Shown here one piece after another: positions 29,612 through 38,423 of a DNA stretch of 64,000 bases (position 1 is its first letter; each line of letters starts with the position of its first letter). Position numbers and translations under genes: made by a program. The notes below the pieces were generated by a model. The model saw nothing but the letters and a program-made list of their open reading frames with translations. It made no database searches and was not told the origin of the DNA. The stretch comes from Acidimicrobiaceae bacterium (GTDB taxonomy: Bacteria; Actinomycetota; Acidimicrobiia; Acidimicrobiales; RAAP-2). The DNA is taken from NCBI GenBank assembly GCA_003167415.1, contig PMTF01000009.1, forward strand, positions 180,065-244,064. The letters run 5' to 3'.

Positions 29612-30898
29612 ATGGATTGGGACGACGAGAGCCCAGTAGTTCCGGTCAATGATGAAGTTCCGATTGCTGCACCGACGGTGCCGACGGTCACCGTGAGCAA
29701 GACCCGTTGGCGGATCGCGAAGGGACTCAGTGCACTCGTGCTGGTACTGGTGATTGCCGGTGCGGGCTTCGTCCTCGGTCACGACATCGTGACACCGACG
29801 CCGATTCGCTCCGCGGCACCGAGATTCTCCCTCCCCACCTTCCCCTCGGGCGGTTTCGACGGCGGTAGCAACAATCCCTCGTTCCCGGTGCCCACGGTCT
29901 CGCCCCAAAACACAAGGGTGAACGCCGCGGCGGCCAAGATCGCCAGCAAGGTCGACCCCGGTTTGGTCGACATCACGACGACTTTCGCCGGTCAAAGCGG
30001 TACCGCCGAAGGAACCGGAATGATCCTTAGCGCCAACGGCCTCGTGCTAACCAACAATCACGTCGTCGAGGACGCCGCGACGTTATCCGTGCGCGACGTG
30101 GCCACGAATACCATCTACGTCGGTACCGTGGTCGGCTACGACCTCACGGACGACGTCGCCCTGATCCAACTGAAGAACGCCAGTGGACTCACCACGATCA
30201 AGACGGCGAACTCCGACAAGGTCGCCTCGGGCGAGAAGATCGTGGGCGTCGGCAACGCCGGTGGAGTCGGCGGCACGCCGAGCTACGTGGCCGGAAGCGT
30301 CGTCGCGCTCAATCAAGCGATCACGGCCGGCGACGAGACGAATCCGGCGGGCTCCGAGAGCTTGAGCGGTCTCATTGAGGTGAACGCCGCGATCCAACCC
30401 GGTGATTCCGGTGGACCGTTGGTGAATCAAAAAGGAGCCGTGGTCGGAATGGACACCGCAGGCTCGGACCTCAGCGGTGGCTTCGGCTTCAACCCGGGCG
30501 GCTCGTCCAGTTCCCGCGGCTACGCCATCCCCATCAACACGGCCCTGTCGATTGTCTCGTCGATCAAGGACGGCAACGCCGTCGCGGGGGTCCACATTGG
30601 ACGGACAGCGTTCTTAGGTGTCGAATTTGATTCGGCCGCCGCGTCCTTCGCGGGCGCGAACGCCCCGAGCGGTGTCACCATCGCCGGCACCATCGTCGGA
30701 ACACCGGCGCAAAAAGCCGGACTGGCCGCTGGAGACGTCATTACTTCGATCGACGGTCAGTCCGCCACGACGGGCAGCGAACTACAGACCATCCTGTTGA
30801 CCAAGAAGCCCGGTGACACGATCCACGTGAACTACATGAACGTGAGCGGCGCCGCCAACACCGTGAATGTCAAACTCGCGTCCGGACCGGCGCAGTAA
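29612..30898 (+). CDS. HtrA/DegP-like membrane-anchored serine protease with PDZ domain
   Basis: 428 residues. An acidic cytoplasmic N-terminus and one membrane helix (39-57) place the protease outside the membrane. The trypsin-like triad is visible as His150 (LTNNHVVED), Asp181 (LTDDVALIQL) and Ser266 (QPGDSGGPLV). A PDZ domain (about 330-425) has AQKAGLAAGDVITSIDGQ. Such proteases degrade or process misfolded exported proteins. The ATG at 29612 follows a strong AAAAAGGAGG site. It stands as a single gene. Confidence 0.93.
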   Translation: MDWDDESPVVPVNDEVPIAAPTVPTVTVSKTRWRIAKGLSALVLVLVIAGAGFVLGHDIVTPTPIRSAAPRFSLPTFPSGGFDGGSNNPSFPVPTVSPQNTRVNAAAAKIASKVDPGLVDITTTFAGQSGTAEGTGMILSANGLVLTNNHVVEDAATLSVRDVATNTIYVGTVVGYDLTDDVALIQLKNASGLTTIKTANSDKVASGEKIVGVGNAGGVGGTPSYVAGSVVALNQAITAGDETNPAGSESLSGLIEVNAAIQPGDSGGPLVNQKGAVVGMDTAGSDLSGGFGFNPGGSSSSRGYAIPINTALSIVSSIKDGNAVAGVHIGRTAFLGVEFDSAAASFAGANAPSGVTIAGTIVGTPAQKAGLAAGDVITSIDGQSATTGSELQTILLTKKPGDTIHVNYMNVSGAANTVNVKLASGPAQ

Positions 30899-30925
30899 GG
30901 CCAAGAATTAATTGCTGGATCGCGG

Positions 30926-31060
30926 CTACACCCAGGTGACGTGCGTGACCTGATTGGGTCGCACGTCGACGACGTCGGCTATCAAACCGTCGACGTCCAA
31001 GATGGCGTAGTCACGACGCGTGAATCCGGATGTCGCCCGGGACGATTTCTTAGTGAATGT
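30926..31060 (-). pseudogene. Possible 3' remnant of an unknown gene
   Basis: An open stretch of 44 codons without a good start codon, ending DVRPNQVTHVTWV then stop. Third positions in its last 28 codons are almost all G or C, like real genes in this genome, so it may be the tail of a decayed coding region. I do not recognise it. The rest of the 260-base gap between htrA and pyk holds nothing identifiable. Confidence 0.25.
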
Positions 31061-31158
31061 TCAAAATCACTACGTCGCGCTCGCCACGAACCGTCGAACT
31101 AACGAGTCTTCAACAAAGGGCGGTGCCCGGCGCGACGAAAGAGCTCCGAAAGAACCGT

Positions 31159-32574
31159 TCAGGGAACGATGAGCATGCGCACGGTGTCAGTCACCTGTGC
31201 GCCGCCCGAGGTGGAACCGGCCATGATCACGACCGGGTCGCCGGACATGGCGATGCCCGACTGCTTGAGTCGCGTGACGGCGACTTCGCACAGTTCGTCG
31301 ATGTCCTGGGCCGGCGAGACGTAGATCTCTTGCACGCCCCACGACGAGTGCAGCTGCCGCGCGGTCGCGTCACTCGGCGTGATGGCGACGATCGGCATGG
31401 GCGGTCGAAAACGTGAGATGGCCCGAGCGGTCATGCCGGAACGGGTGCACGCGACGATAGCCACGGCCTTTTCTTCCATCGCGGCGCGCCAGGCGGCACC
31501 GGTGATCGCGGCCGTGACGCGCGTCGAGCGTGTCCCGGTGCCAATCTGCTGGACGCCGAGGCTGGCGCCCCACCCCTGATAGTCGAAATACTCTTCGGCG
31601 CGACGAACGATGCGGTCCATCGTGGTCACCGTCGCGACGGGGTCGTCGCCGATGGCCGTCTCACCGCTCAACATGACCGCACTGGCGCCGTCGAGGACCG
31701 CGTTGGCGACGTCGGTCACCTCGGCGCGCGTCGGGACCTGGGAGTGCGTCATCGATTCGAGCATCTGCGTGGCCACCACCACCGGTCGGGCGTAGCGCAC
31801 GCCGAGTCGCACGATCTGCTTCTGGAGGTGCGGGACCTCTTCGATCGGCATACGCACCCCGAGGTCGCCGCGCGCGACCATGATGGCGTCGGAGACCGTG
31901 ATGATCTCGTCGAGATTCTCCACGCCCTCGCCGGTCTCGATCTTGGCCATCAGCATGACGTCGTCACGCCCCAGCGCCGTGCGAACCGAGACCATGTCGA
32001 AAGCCGATCGCACGAAGGAGACCGCGAGGATCTCGAAGGACTCGGTGTGGAGCGCTTCCAGGCGCTCGCGGTCGTCGTCGGTGGGCAGGCGATCGTTCAG
32101 CAACGACGAGGGCAGCGACAGACCGGGCTTGCCCATGACGGTCCCGCCGGAGGTGACTCGGGCGCGGGCCTTGGATCCAATCTGCTCGACCAGGAGCGAC
32201 ACCCCGCCGTCACCGATATGAATCTTGTCGCCCTCGTTGAGTTGGGCCAACACGTGGAGTCGTTCCACGACGATGTGATTCACGCTCGAGGTCTCGTCGA
32301 ATCCCTCACTCAACTCGATCTCGTCACCCACGCTGAGCACGACCGGCGTGGTGCCGAAGGAGCCGGCCCGGATCTTGGGACCGGGGATATCGACCATGAT
32401 CGCGCGGTCGGGCACCAGGGCACGTAGTCGACGGAGTCGCGCGATCCCGGAGGGGATGTCGCCGTGGGCGAAGGAGAGTCGAAAGACGTCCACGCCGGCC
32501 ACGGCCAGCGCCTTGAGGACCTCGTCGCTCTCTGAGGCCGGACCGATGGTGGCTACGATTCGCGTGCGTCGCAC
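31159..32574 (-). CDS. pyk: Pyruvate kinase
   Basis: Last step of glycolysis, making ATP and pyruvate from phosphoenolpyruvate and ADP; 471 residues. It begins RRTRIVATIGPASESDEV. The active-site segment VMLMAKIETGEGVENLDEII and MVARGDLGVRMPIEEVP are present, as is ATQMLESMTHSQVPTRAEV. The C-terminal regulatory domain is complete. The GTG at 32574 is preceded by AAGGGAACC; a longer in-frame start is less likely. It is followed by no co-directional neighbour within 260 bases. Confidence 0.96.
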   Translation of the reverse strand: MRRTRIVATIGPASESDEVLKALAVAGVDVFRLSFAHGDIPSGIARLRRLRALVPDRAIMVDIPGPKIRAGSFGTTPVVLSVGDEIELSEGFDETSSVNHIVVERLHVLAQLNEGDKIHIGDGGVSLLVEQIGSKARARVTSGGTVMGKPGLSLPSSLLNDRLPTDDDRERLEALHTESFEILAVSFVRSAFDMVSVRTALGRDDVMLMAKIETGEGVENLDEIITVSDAIMVARGDLGVRMPIEEVPHLQKQIVRLGVRYARPVVVATQMLESMTHSQVPTRAEVTDVANAVLDGASAVMLSGETAIGDDPVATVTTMDRIVRRAEEYFDYQGWGASLGVQQIGTGTRSTRVTAAITGAAWRAAMEEKAVAIVACTRSGMTARAISRFRPPMPIVAITPSDATARQLHSSWGVQEIYVSPAQDIDELCEVAVTRLKQSGIAMSGDPVVIMAGSTSGGAQVTDTVRMLIVP

Positions 32575-32632
32575 GTGGTTCCCTTCGTTGCTTTGGACAA
32601 GTCTAAGTGATGGCAATTGTTCCTTCCGACGT

Positions 32633-33427
32633 TCACGCGCCGTTCACGTGGGGGGTGTGACGAACCGGCACGACGACGTCGGCTCCGTCAACGTCGACGA
32701 CGCGCAGGGCCATGCCGTAGTGCTGCGCCAGCTCGTCGCTGCGAATAACCGTCGCGGCCGCGCCGTCGAGCACCATCTCGCCACCGTCGAGCAGCACGAG
32801 ACGGTCAGCGAACTGTCCGGCCAACGTGAGGTCGTGCAGCGTGGCCACGATGGTGAGACCGCACTCGTGGACTTCGCTCTTCAACAGTTCGAGCAGGTCC
32901 ATCTGGTGACGCAGGTCCAGCCCGGTGATCGGTTCGTCCAGCACTACGACCATGGTCGACTGCGTGAGGGCTCGCGCGAGAACCATTCGCTGTCGCTCGC
33001 CCCCCGAGAGTGTCGCCACGTCGCGTTGGCGGAAATCGACCAGGGATAGTCGCTCGAGGACCGATTCGACGACCCGGCGATCACCGGCGCTGGGCGGGTG
33101 GAACAGTCCGTGATGGGCCACGCGTCCGAGGGCGACGTAGTCATAGACGCTCATGCCTGCGGGCACCACCGGGTGCTGCGGGACCAGGGCCACGCGATGA
33201 GCGCGCTCCCGTTCGTTCATCGCGGCGACGGGTTGACCGAGGATCGACACCGAGCCGTGCGACGGACGTCGAAGACCGGCAATCGTCTCGACCAGCGTCG
33301 TCTTACCAGCCCCGTTCGGTCCGATGATCGTGCACCAGGTCCCCGGCTCGATCGCCAACGACACGTTAGAGACGAGCACCTTGGCGCCCGCGCGCACGCT
33401 CAGTTCAATCAGCTCGACCGAACTCAT
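32633..33427 (-). CDS. btuD: Vitamin B12 ABC importer, ATP-binding protein
   Basis: 264 residues, ABC ATPase of the FecE/BtuD type: Walker A GPNGAGKTT at 36-44, signature LSGGERQRM at 140-148, Walker B VVVLDEPITGLD at about 160-171 and the H-loop in ATLHDL. The start at 33427 overlaps the permease stop by 4 bases (ATGA); the long upstream open frame is antisense-like sequence within the permease gene. The cobalamin riboswitch before the first gene argues for B12 rather than iron-siderophore transport. Confidence 0.9.
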   Translation of the reverse strand: MSSVELIELSVRAGAKVLVSNVSLAIEPGTWCTIIGPNGAGKTTLVETIAGLRRPSHGSVSILGQPVAAMNERERAHRVALVPQHPVVPAGMSVYDYVALGRVAHHGLFHPPSAGDRRVVESVLERLSLVDFRQRDVATLSGGERQRMVLARALTQSTMVVVLDEPITGLDLRHQMDLLELLKSEVHECGLTIVATLHDLTLAGQFADRLVLLDGGEMVLDGAAATVIRSDELAQHYGMALRVVDVDGADVVVPVRHTPHVNGA

Positions 33428-34464
33428 ACCGCGACCGGTCGACGAAGGCTGAGGATGATGACGAAGACCGGTGCGCCGATCAACGCGGTCACCACGCCGA
33501 GCGGCAACTCCGAGGGCGCGATCACGGTTCGAGCGATCGTGTCGGCGAAGACGAGAAACGCGGCACCGAAGATCACCGAGATCGGAAGTATTCGCCGATA
33601 CGACGTACCGACAAGGAGTCGCACGATGTGCGGCACGATGATGCCGACGAAGCCGATCAGACCGACGGCCGAGACGATGGCCGCCGTGCCGAGCGACGAG
33701 GCCGCGATCACGATGAAGCGCACGCGCCGAACCGGCACGCCGAGCGAGCGCGATTCGTCTTCGCCCACGCTCATGACGTCGAGAGCCCGACCGGCGCCGA
33801 CGCAGATGATGATGCAGACGACCACGTACGGCAGGACCAACCAGACCGTGCCCCACCCGGCACTGGCGAGCGATCCCAGCAGCCAGATGTAGACCCGCGT
33901 GATCGAACCGGCGCTGGACTGCTGTTGGAGAAATGTCTGGGCACTGGTGAGTAGCGACGCCACCGCGACACCGGCCAGGATCAAGGTCGAGGTATTCGAA
34001 CGCATTGAGCGTCCGCCGATCAACCACGTCACGATCACCGCGCCCATTGCGCCAACGAACGCCAGCAACGGCGTCCAGGTCGGCGTGCCGTTGCCGTGGC
34101 TGATGTCGATGATCGCGAACGTGGCACCGAGCCCGGCGCCGGAGGCGACTCCCAATAGATACGGATCGGCCAAGGGATTGCGAAAGACGCCCTGGTAGGT
34201 CCCCCCGGCGACCGCCAGCATCGACCCGGCCAGCAGTCCGATCACCATCCGTGGTGCTCGGAGCGTCCAGACGACGGTCGACTGCAGCGGCGTGAGTGTG
34301 TTGTGACCGATTCCGACGTGTGCGAATATGTCGCCCACCACTCGCCACGTGGGAACCGACGTAGGTCCGATGACCAGTCCGCACACGATCGCGACGAAAA
34401 GCGCCACGACCGTACCGGCCGCGACCAACGCCACTCGACGTTTCGTGGGCGGATTAGAACTCAA
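33424..34464 (-). CDS. btuC: Vitamin B12 ABC importer, FecCD/BtuC-family permease
   Basis: 346 residues with about ten membrane helices. FecCD-family features include LRAPRMVIGLLAGSMLAVAGG, QGVFRNPLADPYLLGVASGAGLGA, the coupling region SRSLGVPVRRVRF and GFVGIIVPHIVRLLVG. It should form the translocation channel as a dimer with two BtuD subunits. It starts 4 bases after the binding-protein stop and overlaps btuD. Confidence 0.9.
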   Translation of the reverse strand: MSSNPPTKRRVALVAAGTVVALFVAIVCGLVIGPTSVPTWRVVGDIFAHVGIGHNTLTPLQSTVVWTLRAPRMVIGLLAGSMLAVAGGTYQGVFRNPLADPYLLGVASGAGLGATFAIIDISHGNGTPTWTPLLAFVGAMGAVIVTWLIGGRSMRSNTSTLILAGVAVASLLTSAQTFLQQQSSAGSITRVYIWLLGSLASAGWGTVWLVLPYVVVCIIICVGAGRALDVMSVGEDESRSLGVPVRRVRFIVIAASSLGTAAIVSAVGLIGFVGIIVPHIVRLLVGTSYRRILPISVIFGAAFLVFADTIARTVIAPSELPLGVVTALIGAPVFVIILSLRRPVAV

Positions 34465-34468
34465 CGGT

Positions 34469-35386
34469 TCACTTCCAGAGCTTGGGGTTCTTCAGCGCGC
34501 CCTGGACCGCCGCCGTGAGCTGATTCATGAGCAGGCTCAGGCGCGGGCCCCAACGAGACGCGATGTCGTCGTTCAGTCCGATCACTTCATGATCGTGGAC
34601 CGCCGCGACCTTGGAGAATCCCGGCCGCTTGGCCACCGTCGAGGCCGACGCCTTGCCAGAGATCGTGTCGGCGAGGAAGATCATCTTGGGATTCGCACTG
34701 ACGATGTACTCCGCGCTCAACTGCGGGTAACCCGCGTCGGCCGTCGTGTTCTTCGCGTCGGCGATGTTGGCCACCCCGAGTGCCTTCAAGAGCGACCCGA
34801 CGAAGGTAGAGCTGGTGAGTGAGTAGTACGTCGTGTCGAGCTCGTAGTACGCGGTGAGGGACTTGCCCGGGTGCTTGGGCACCGACGCGATGTCCGCGTT
34901 GATGGTCTTCTTGATCGACGCGGACAGCGCGTCGGCGCTCTTCACGTGACCGGTGAGCGCGCCGAGCTGGTCGATCTGCTCGAGCGCTCCGGCGACATTC
35001 GACGGTGGGTCTTGCTCGACGACCTTGACCTTGAGTGCGGTGAGCTTCTCCTTGATGTCATTGGCGTCGAAGGAGATGATCACTAAGTCGGGCTTAGTTG
35101 AAGGGTGGGCCGACGACGTTTTGCAGATGCCGATGATGGCCTCAATACTGGGATTGAGGCCATTGATGCGCTTCTTGGGTAGACCGGTCGTCGGATAGTC
35201 GGAGTCGGTATCGACTGCTTGCACCTCTTTGCCGGCACCGATGGCGTACAGGGTCTCGGTGGCCGTGGGTGAAAGCGACACGACGCAACTCGGTTTCGTC
35301 GCGGCGCTAGCGCCGCTCGAAACGATGAGGGGCAGGGCCAGAGCGCTCAAAAAGAGCGCGAAAACCAACCGTAGGGACTTGAACAT
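34469..35386 (-). CDS. btuF: Vitamin B12 ABC importer, periplasmic-type binding protein
   Basis: 305 residues. An N-terminal hydrophobic segment (about 5-28, LVFALFLSALALPLIVSSGASA) is a signal sequence; there is no lipobox cysteine directly after it. Two lobes linked by a long helix follow: VSLSPTATETLYAIGAGKEVQAV, PSIEAIIGICKTSSAHPSTKPDLVI, and a C-terminal lobe with NPKMIFLADTISG. The family binds cobalamins or siderophores; the upstream cobalamin riboswitch selects the former. It is the first gene of the btuFCD operon. Confidence 0.88.
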   Translation of the reverse strand: MFKSLRLVFALFLSALALPLIVSSGASAATKPSCVVSLSPTATETLYAIGAGKEVQAVDTDSDYPTTGLPKKRINGLNPSIEAIIGICKTSSAHPSTKPDLVIISFDANDIKEKLTALKVKVVEQDPPSNVAGALEQIDQLGALTGHVKSADALSASIKKTINADIASVPKHPGKSLTAYYELDTTYYSLTSSTFVGSLLKALGVANIADAKNTTADAGYPQLSAEYIVSANPKMIFLADTISGKASASTVAKRPGFSKVAAVHDHEVIGLNDDIASRWGPRLSLLMNQLTAAVQGALKNPKLWK

Positions 35387-35469
35387 GGATATCTCCTTTC
35401 CGTCGAAGTGGGTTGGGCGACGGATGGATATCCGAACGACCGCTCCTTACCTCGAGAGCTGTCTTTCAC

Positions 35470-35590
35470 ATCTCCTCGCGGAAGGCGACCTGGCTACATG
35501 GTCCTGATGCACGACCACTTACAGTTGCGGGACAGCGTTGGAATCTCACCAACTTCGCTGCCGCGAGGCGAATTCGACCTTACTGCATTC
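35470..35590 (-). ncRNA. Cobalamin riboswitch
   Basis: Minus-strand leader of btuF. The core is unmistakable: GTTGGTGAGATTCCAAC (35534-35550 region) followed by GCTGTCCCGCAACTGTAA, and the B12 box with AGCCAGGTC at 35487-35495. Outer stem CCTCGCGG (35561-35568 on the opposite reading) pairs with CCGCGAGG (35474-35481). A GCTC/GAGC hairpin follows toward the gene. Binding of adenosyl- or methylcobalamin should lower expression of the transporter. The exact ends are approximate. Confidence 0.93.
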
Positions 35591-35639
35591 ACTGAGTCGA
35601 CACCAAGAAATTGATGTACCGCGACCTAATGTGGGGCTA

Positions 35640-36176
35640 ATGGACCAAGCCCCGAAACGGTCAGTCGGCGAAACGATCGGCCAACTCGCCGTCATCGTGG
35701 TGCTGATCGGGATCCTGGTCGGCGCCGTCATCCTCTTGCGCGACTACGTCGACTCGCACAACGCCCCGCCCCCGTCCTCGACCAAGGCAACCTTCAATTT
35801 CAAATGCTGCACAGCGTTCAATCCCGACGTCGTCTATCACCCCGGCGAGATAGTGCGCTTGGCCTGGACGCCCGTCGAGGCCCTGCCCGGCGTGTACCCG
35901 TCGAGGACGATCACGCTCACCGCGCTGTTGTCGAAGTCCTTCCCCAGCGCCCTAGCCATCAAATCAAGCACCAAGTCCGGCGCCTTCAGCATCACGAGCG
36001 GGCCGTTCATCGCCGCAGCAGGGCAACTTCATGTTTCGAACCGTTCGGGCGCCACGCCCGTCATGAGCTTTCAGATCCCCGGCAACGCTCGAACGGGTTA
36101 CTACGACCTCGTCACCACGGCCTCGCAGAAGGGCTTTTCGGTGACCGGCGGCTCGATCATCGAGATTCGACGGTAG
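35640..36176 (+). CDS. Hypothetical membrane-anchored protein
   Basis: 178 residues. One N-terminal membrane helix (about 14-36, IGQLAVIVVLIGILVGAVILL) is followed by an extracytoplasmic domain with a Cys-Cys pair (FNFKCCTAFNPDVV) and predominantly beta structure (HPGEIVRLAWTPVEALPG, ending GFSVTGGSIIEIRR). The latter resembles a small beta-sandwich carrier or adhesion module; I do not recognise a family. The ATG at 35640 is chosen because upstream in-frame sequence overlaps the riboswitch promoter region. It is divergent from btuF. Confidence 0.6.
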   Translation: MDQAPKRSVGETIGQLAVIVVLIGILVGAVILLRDYVDSHNAPPPSSTKATFNFKCCTAFNPDVVYHPGEIVRLAWTPVEALPGVYPSRTITLTALLSKSFPSALAIKSSTKSGAFSITSGPFIAAAGQLHVSNRSGATPVMSFQIPGNARTGYYDLVTTASQKGFSVTGGSIIEIRR

Positions 36177-36201
36177 CGGCAACCTCAGCGTCAAAGTGGC
36201 G

Positions 36202-36363
36202 TCACTCCGAATCCGTCGTTCACGAACTGAAGTGGCACATTCGGGTCCGGTGGGTGTGAAAAAGACGACGTACTACACCTGCCCAAATGGTGTGGAGGTC
36301 GAGCTCTACGAAATCAAGGGTGAAGGCCACGAGTGTTTCTTCCAGGCTCATCCGTTGCCGTGA
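36202..36363 (+). pseudogene. C-terminal fragment of a PHB-depolymerase/LpqC-like esterase
   Basis: The frame reads TTYYTCPNGVEVELYEIKG then GEGHECF and stops after 54 codons. LpqC-type and polyhydroxybutyrate depolymerase-like esterases end with a CPGG-VELYTIEGGGHTWPG pattern in which the histidine completes the catalytic triad. Upstream codons lose similarity and there is no start, so the N-terminal bulk is gone. A decayed gene beside the mycofactocin locus. Confidence 0.45.
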
Positions 36364-36411
36364 ATCGCTGACACTCAGGCTCTCGTTAAAACAATGGAAC
36401 CGACGTCGCTC

Positions 36412-37197
36412 TCAGCCGACGGTCATGCCACCGTCGACAGCGACGTCGGCGCCCGTGATGGCGGACGCGGCCGGCGAACAGAGCCAGGTAATCGTCGAGG
36501 CGACCTCGACCGGTTCGATGAGTCGGCCGATGGGCTGTTGCTGCGCGAACGCTTCGGCACTCTCGAGTTCGTAGACCTTGGCCGACGCGTCCAGCAACGC
36601 GGTGCGCGTCGAACCGGGACTGACGGCGTTCGCGGTCACGCCGTACGGTGCGAGGTCCATCGCGGTGCCGCGGATTAACCCGACGACGGCGTGCTTCGCC
36701 GCCGAGTAGGCCGCCAGGTGAAAGAGACCGGTGCGGCCCGCGGCCGACGCCACGGCCACGATGCGCCCGTGCGCCTCTTTACCGTTAGCGATCAACATCG
36801 GAGCGGCCGCTTCGATCAGCCGGCGCGTGCCGAGCACGTTCACCGACCATACCGCGTCCCACGCGGCGTCGGTCAGCTCCCAAATCGGTGCGCCGCCCGC
36901 GACCACGCCCGCGCACGCGACGACGGCGTCCAGTCGGCCGAAATGACGCGTCGCGGTCTCGACCGCGAGTTGCATGTCCGAGGCGCTTCGCACGTCACCG
37001 ACGAGACCGAGAACCGACTCGCCGTGACGCGCGACGACGGCGTCCAAGTCACCCGACGTCGCGAGCGCGTACGGGACATCGGGAATGTCGCGACAGCGGT
37101 CGACCGCGATAACTCGGTAGCCGTCGTTCACGAGGGCGTCGACGGTGGCCGCGCCAATACCGCGCGCCGCGCCCGTGACAATGGCGACGCGACTCAC
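36412..37197 (-). CDS. Mycofactocin-coupled short-chain dehydrogenase
   Basis: 261 residues, SDR fold. The dinucleotide motif TGAARGIG is at 8-15 and the catalytic Ser-Tyr-Lys is in AVASAAGRT and AYSAAKHAVVG. An insertion after the second strand (DRCRDIPDVPYALATSGDL) is the hallmark of SDR subfamilies found only in genomes with mycofactocin, where it is thought to hold the NAD tightly so that mycofactocin, not free NAD, accepts the electrons. It overlaps mftD by 4 bases and is the last gene of the mft operon. Its substrate alcohol is unknown. Confidence 0.85.
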   Translation of the reverse strand: MSRVAIVTGAARGIGAATVDALVNDGYRVIAVDRCRDIPDVPYALATSGDLDAVVARHGESVLGLVGDVRSASDMQLAVETATRHFGRLDAVVACAGVVAGGAPIWELTDAAWDAVWSVNVLGTRRLIEAAAPMLIANGKEAHGRIVAVASAAGRTGLFHLAAYSAAKHAVVGLIRGTAMDLAPYGVTANAVSPGSTRTALLDASAKVYELESAEAFAQQQPIGRLIEPVEVASTITWLCSPAASAITGADVAVDGGMTVG

Positions 37198-38366
37198 GAA
37201 CCCAACCTTCGAAAGAAGTCATCGGGCGCGACGACGTCACTTCGCGACAGTTCGCTCACGTCGGATTTGCCGAGCGCGAGGAGCGCCGAGTCGATTCCGC
37301 CGCGCAACACATCGAGCACGTTCTCCACGCCGGCTTGGCCCTCCGCCGCCAGTCCCCACAGATAGGCCCGCCCGATCATGACCGCGCGGGCGCCCAGCGC
37401 CAGAGCCTTCACGACGTCGCTGCCGCGTCGAACGCCGCCATCCAGCAGTACTTCGATCTGGTCACCGACCGCGTCGACGACGGCCGGCAGCGCGCGAATT
37501 GGCGCCGGCGTTCCGTCCAGGTTGTTACCGCCGTGATTCGAGACCGACAGCGCCGTGGCTCCGAGATCGACGACGCGTTTGGCGTCGTCGACGCGACTGA
37601 CGCCCTTGACCATGAAGGGCCCCTCCCAGTTCGATCGCAGCCACGCCACGTCGTCCCAATCGGGCAGCGGACTTTGCATCCACTCGTAGTAGGCACCGAA
37701 GAACGTCGGGGGCCTCTCACCGGGTTTGGCCATGTTCGGCGTCAACAGCTCCGGCAGGTGACCGGTCTTGGCGTAGGACCAGAACCAGCCTGGGCGCAGC
37801 GCCACCTCCGGCGCGAGTTTCACCACCGCCTTCCAGTCGATCTTGTCGGGGATCCACGGACTACCCCAGTCGCGTCCGTTGGCGAAGGACCAGTCGAGCG
37901 TGAGGATGATGCCTTTGGCACCGGCGTCGCGGGCCCGGGCCAGGCGCGCGAGCATCGTGTCGCGGTCCCCCGACCAGTACATCTGGAAGAGGACCTGTGA
38001 GTTCACGGCGCAGACCTCTTCGATCGAGCGACTGGCGAAGGAACTGAGCCCCATCGCCACGCCCCGATTGGCCGCGGCTTTAGCGACCGCCACTTCGCCA
38101 TCCGGGTGGACCGCCTGCACCCCCGTCGGCGAGATCACCACGGGCATCGAGACCGACTGGCCCATGACCGTCGTCGCCATCGTGCGCTCGCGTTTGTTGC
38201 CGGCCACGTGCGGTGCGAAGCCCAACAGATCGAAGGATTCCAAGTTGTCCCTGGAGGAGAGCCCTTTTTCCGATCCGGCAATGAGCGCGGCGTAGACGGA
38301 TTTGGGGAGGCGTTTCTCAGCCCGACGTTGGGCGACGGCTACCGACTCGAACCACTTGCTCGCCAT
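37194..38366 (-). CDS. mftD: Mycofactocin biosynthesis FMN-dependent dehydrogenase MftD
   Basis: 390 residues, an alpha-hydroxy-acid oxidase-type FMN barrel protein. Family features include PVVISPTGVQAVHPDGEVAVA, the active-site SNHGGNNLDGTPAPIRALP and LLDGGVRRGSDVVKALALGARAV. MftD oxidises and deaminates the AHDP intermediate to give pre-mycofactocin. The last codon overlaps the SDR start (ATGA). A 57-base gap separates it from mftC. Confidence 0.93.
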   Translation of the reverse strand: MASKWFESVAVAQRRAEKRLPKSVYAALIAGSEKGLSSRDNLESFDLLGFAPHVAGNKRERTMATTVMGQSVSMPVVISPTGVQAVHPDGEVAVAKAAANRGVAMGLSSFASRSIEEVCAVNSQVLFQMYWSGDRDTMLARLARARDAGAKGIILTLDWSFANGRDWGSPWIPDKIDWKAVVKLAPEVALRPGWFWSYAKTGHLPELLTPNMAKPGERPPTFFGAYYEWMQSPLPDWDDVAWLRSNWEGPFMVKGVSRVDDAKRVVDLGATALSVSNHGGNNLDGTPAPIRALPAVVDAVGDQIEVLLDGGVRRGSDVVKALALGARAVMIGRAYLWGLAAEGQAGVENVLDVLRGGIDSALLALGKSDVSELSRSDVVAPDDFFRRLGS

Positions 38367-38423
38367 GACAACCCCGTTCCCGACTCAGTGCGACCTTAAC
38401 CGAGCGCTCAATTTCGTCCCGAG

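Noticed and set aside
32633-34384. A 583-residue fusion containing the BtuD ATPase
   Set aside because: The first 319 codons are antisense-free but out of frame with the permease gene, Arg-rich and without a domain; the ATPase starts at 33427.
33424-35386. Iron-siderophore transporter
   Set aside because: The family alone would allow it, but the cobalamin riboswitch in front points to vitamin B12.
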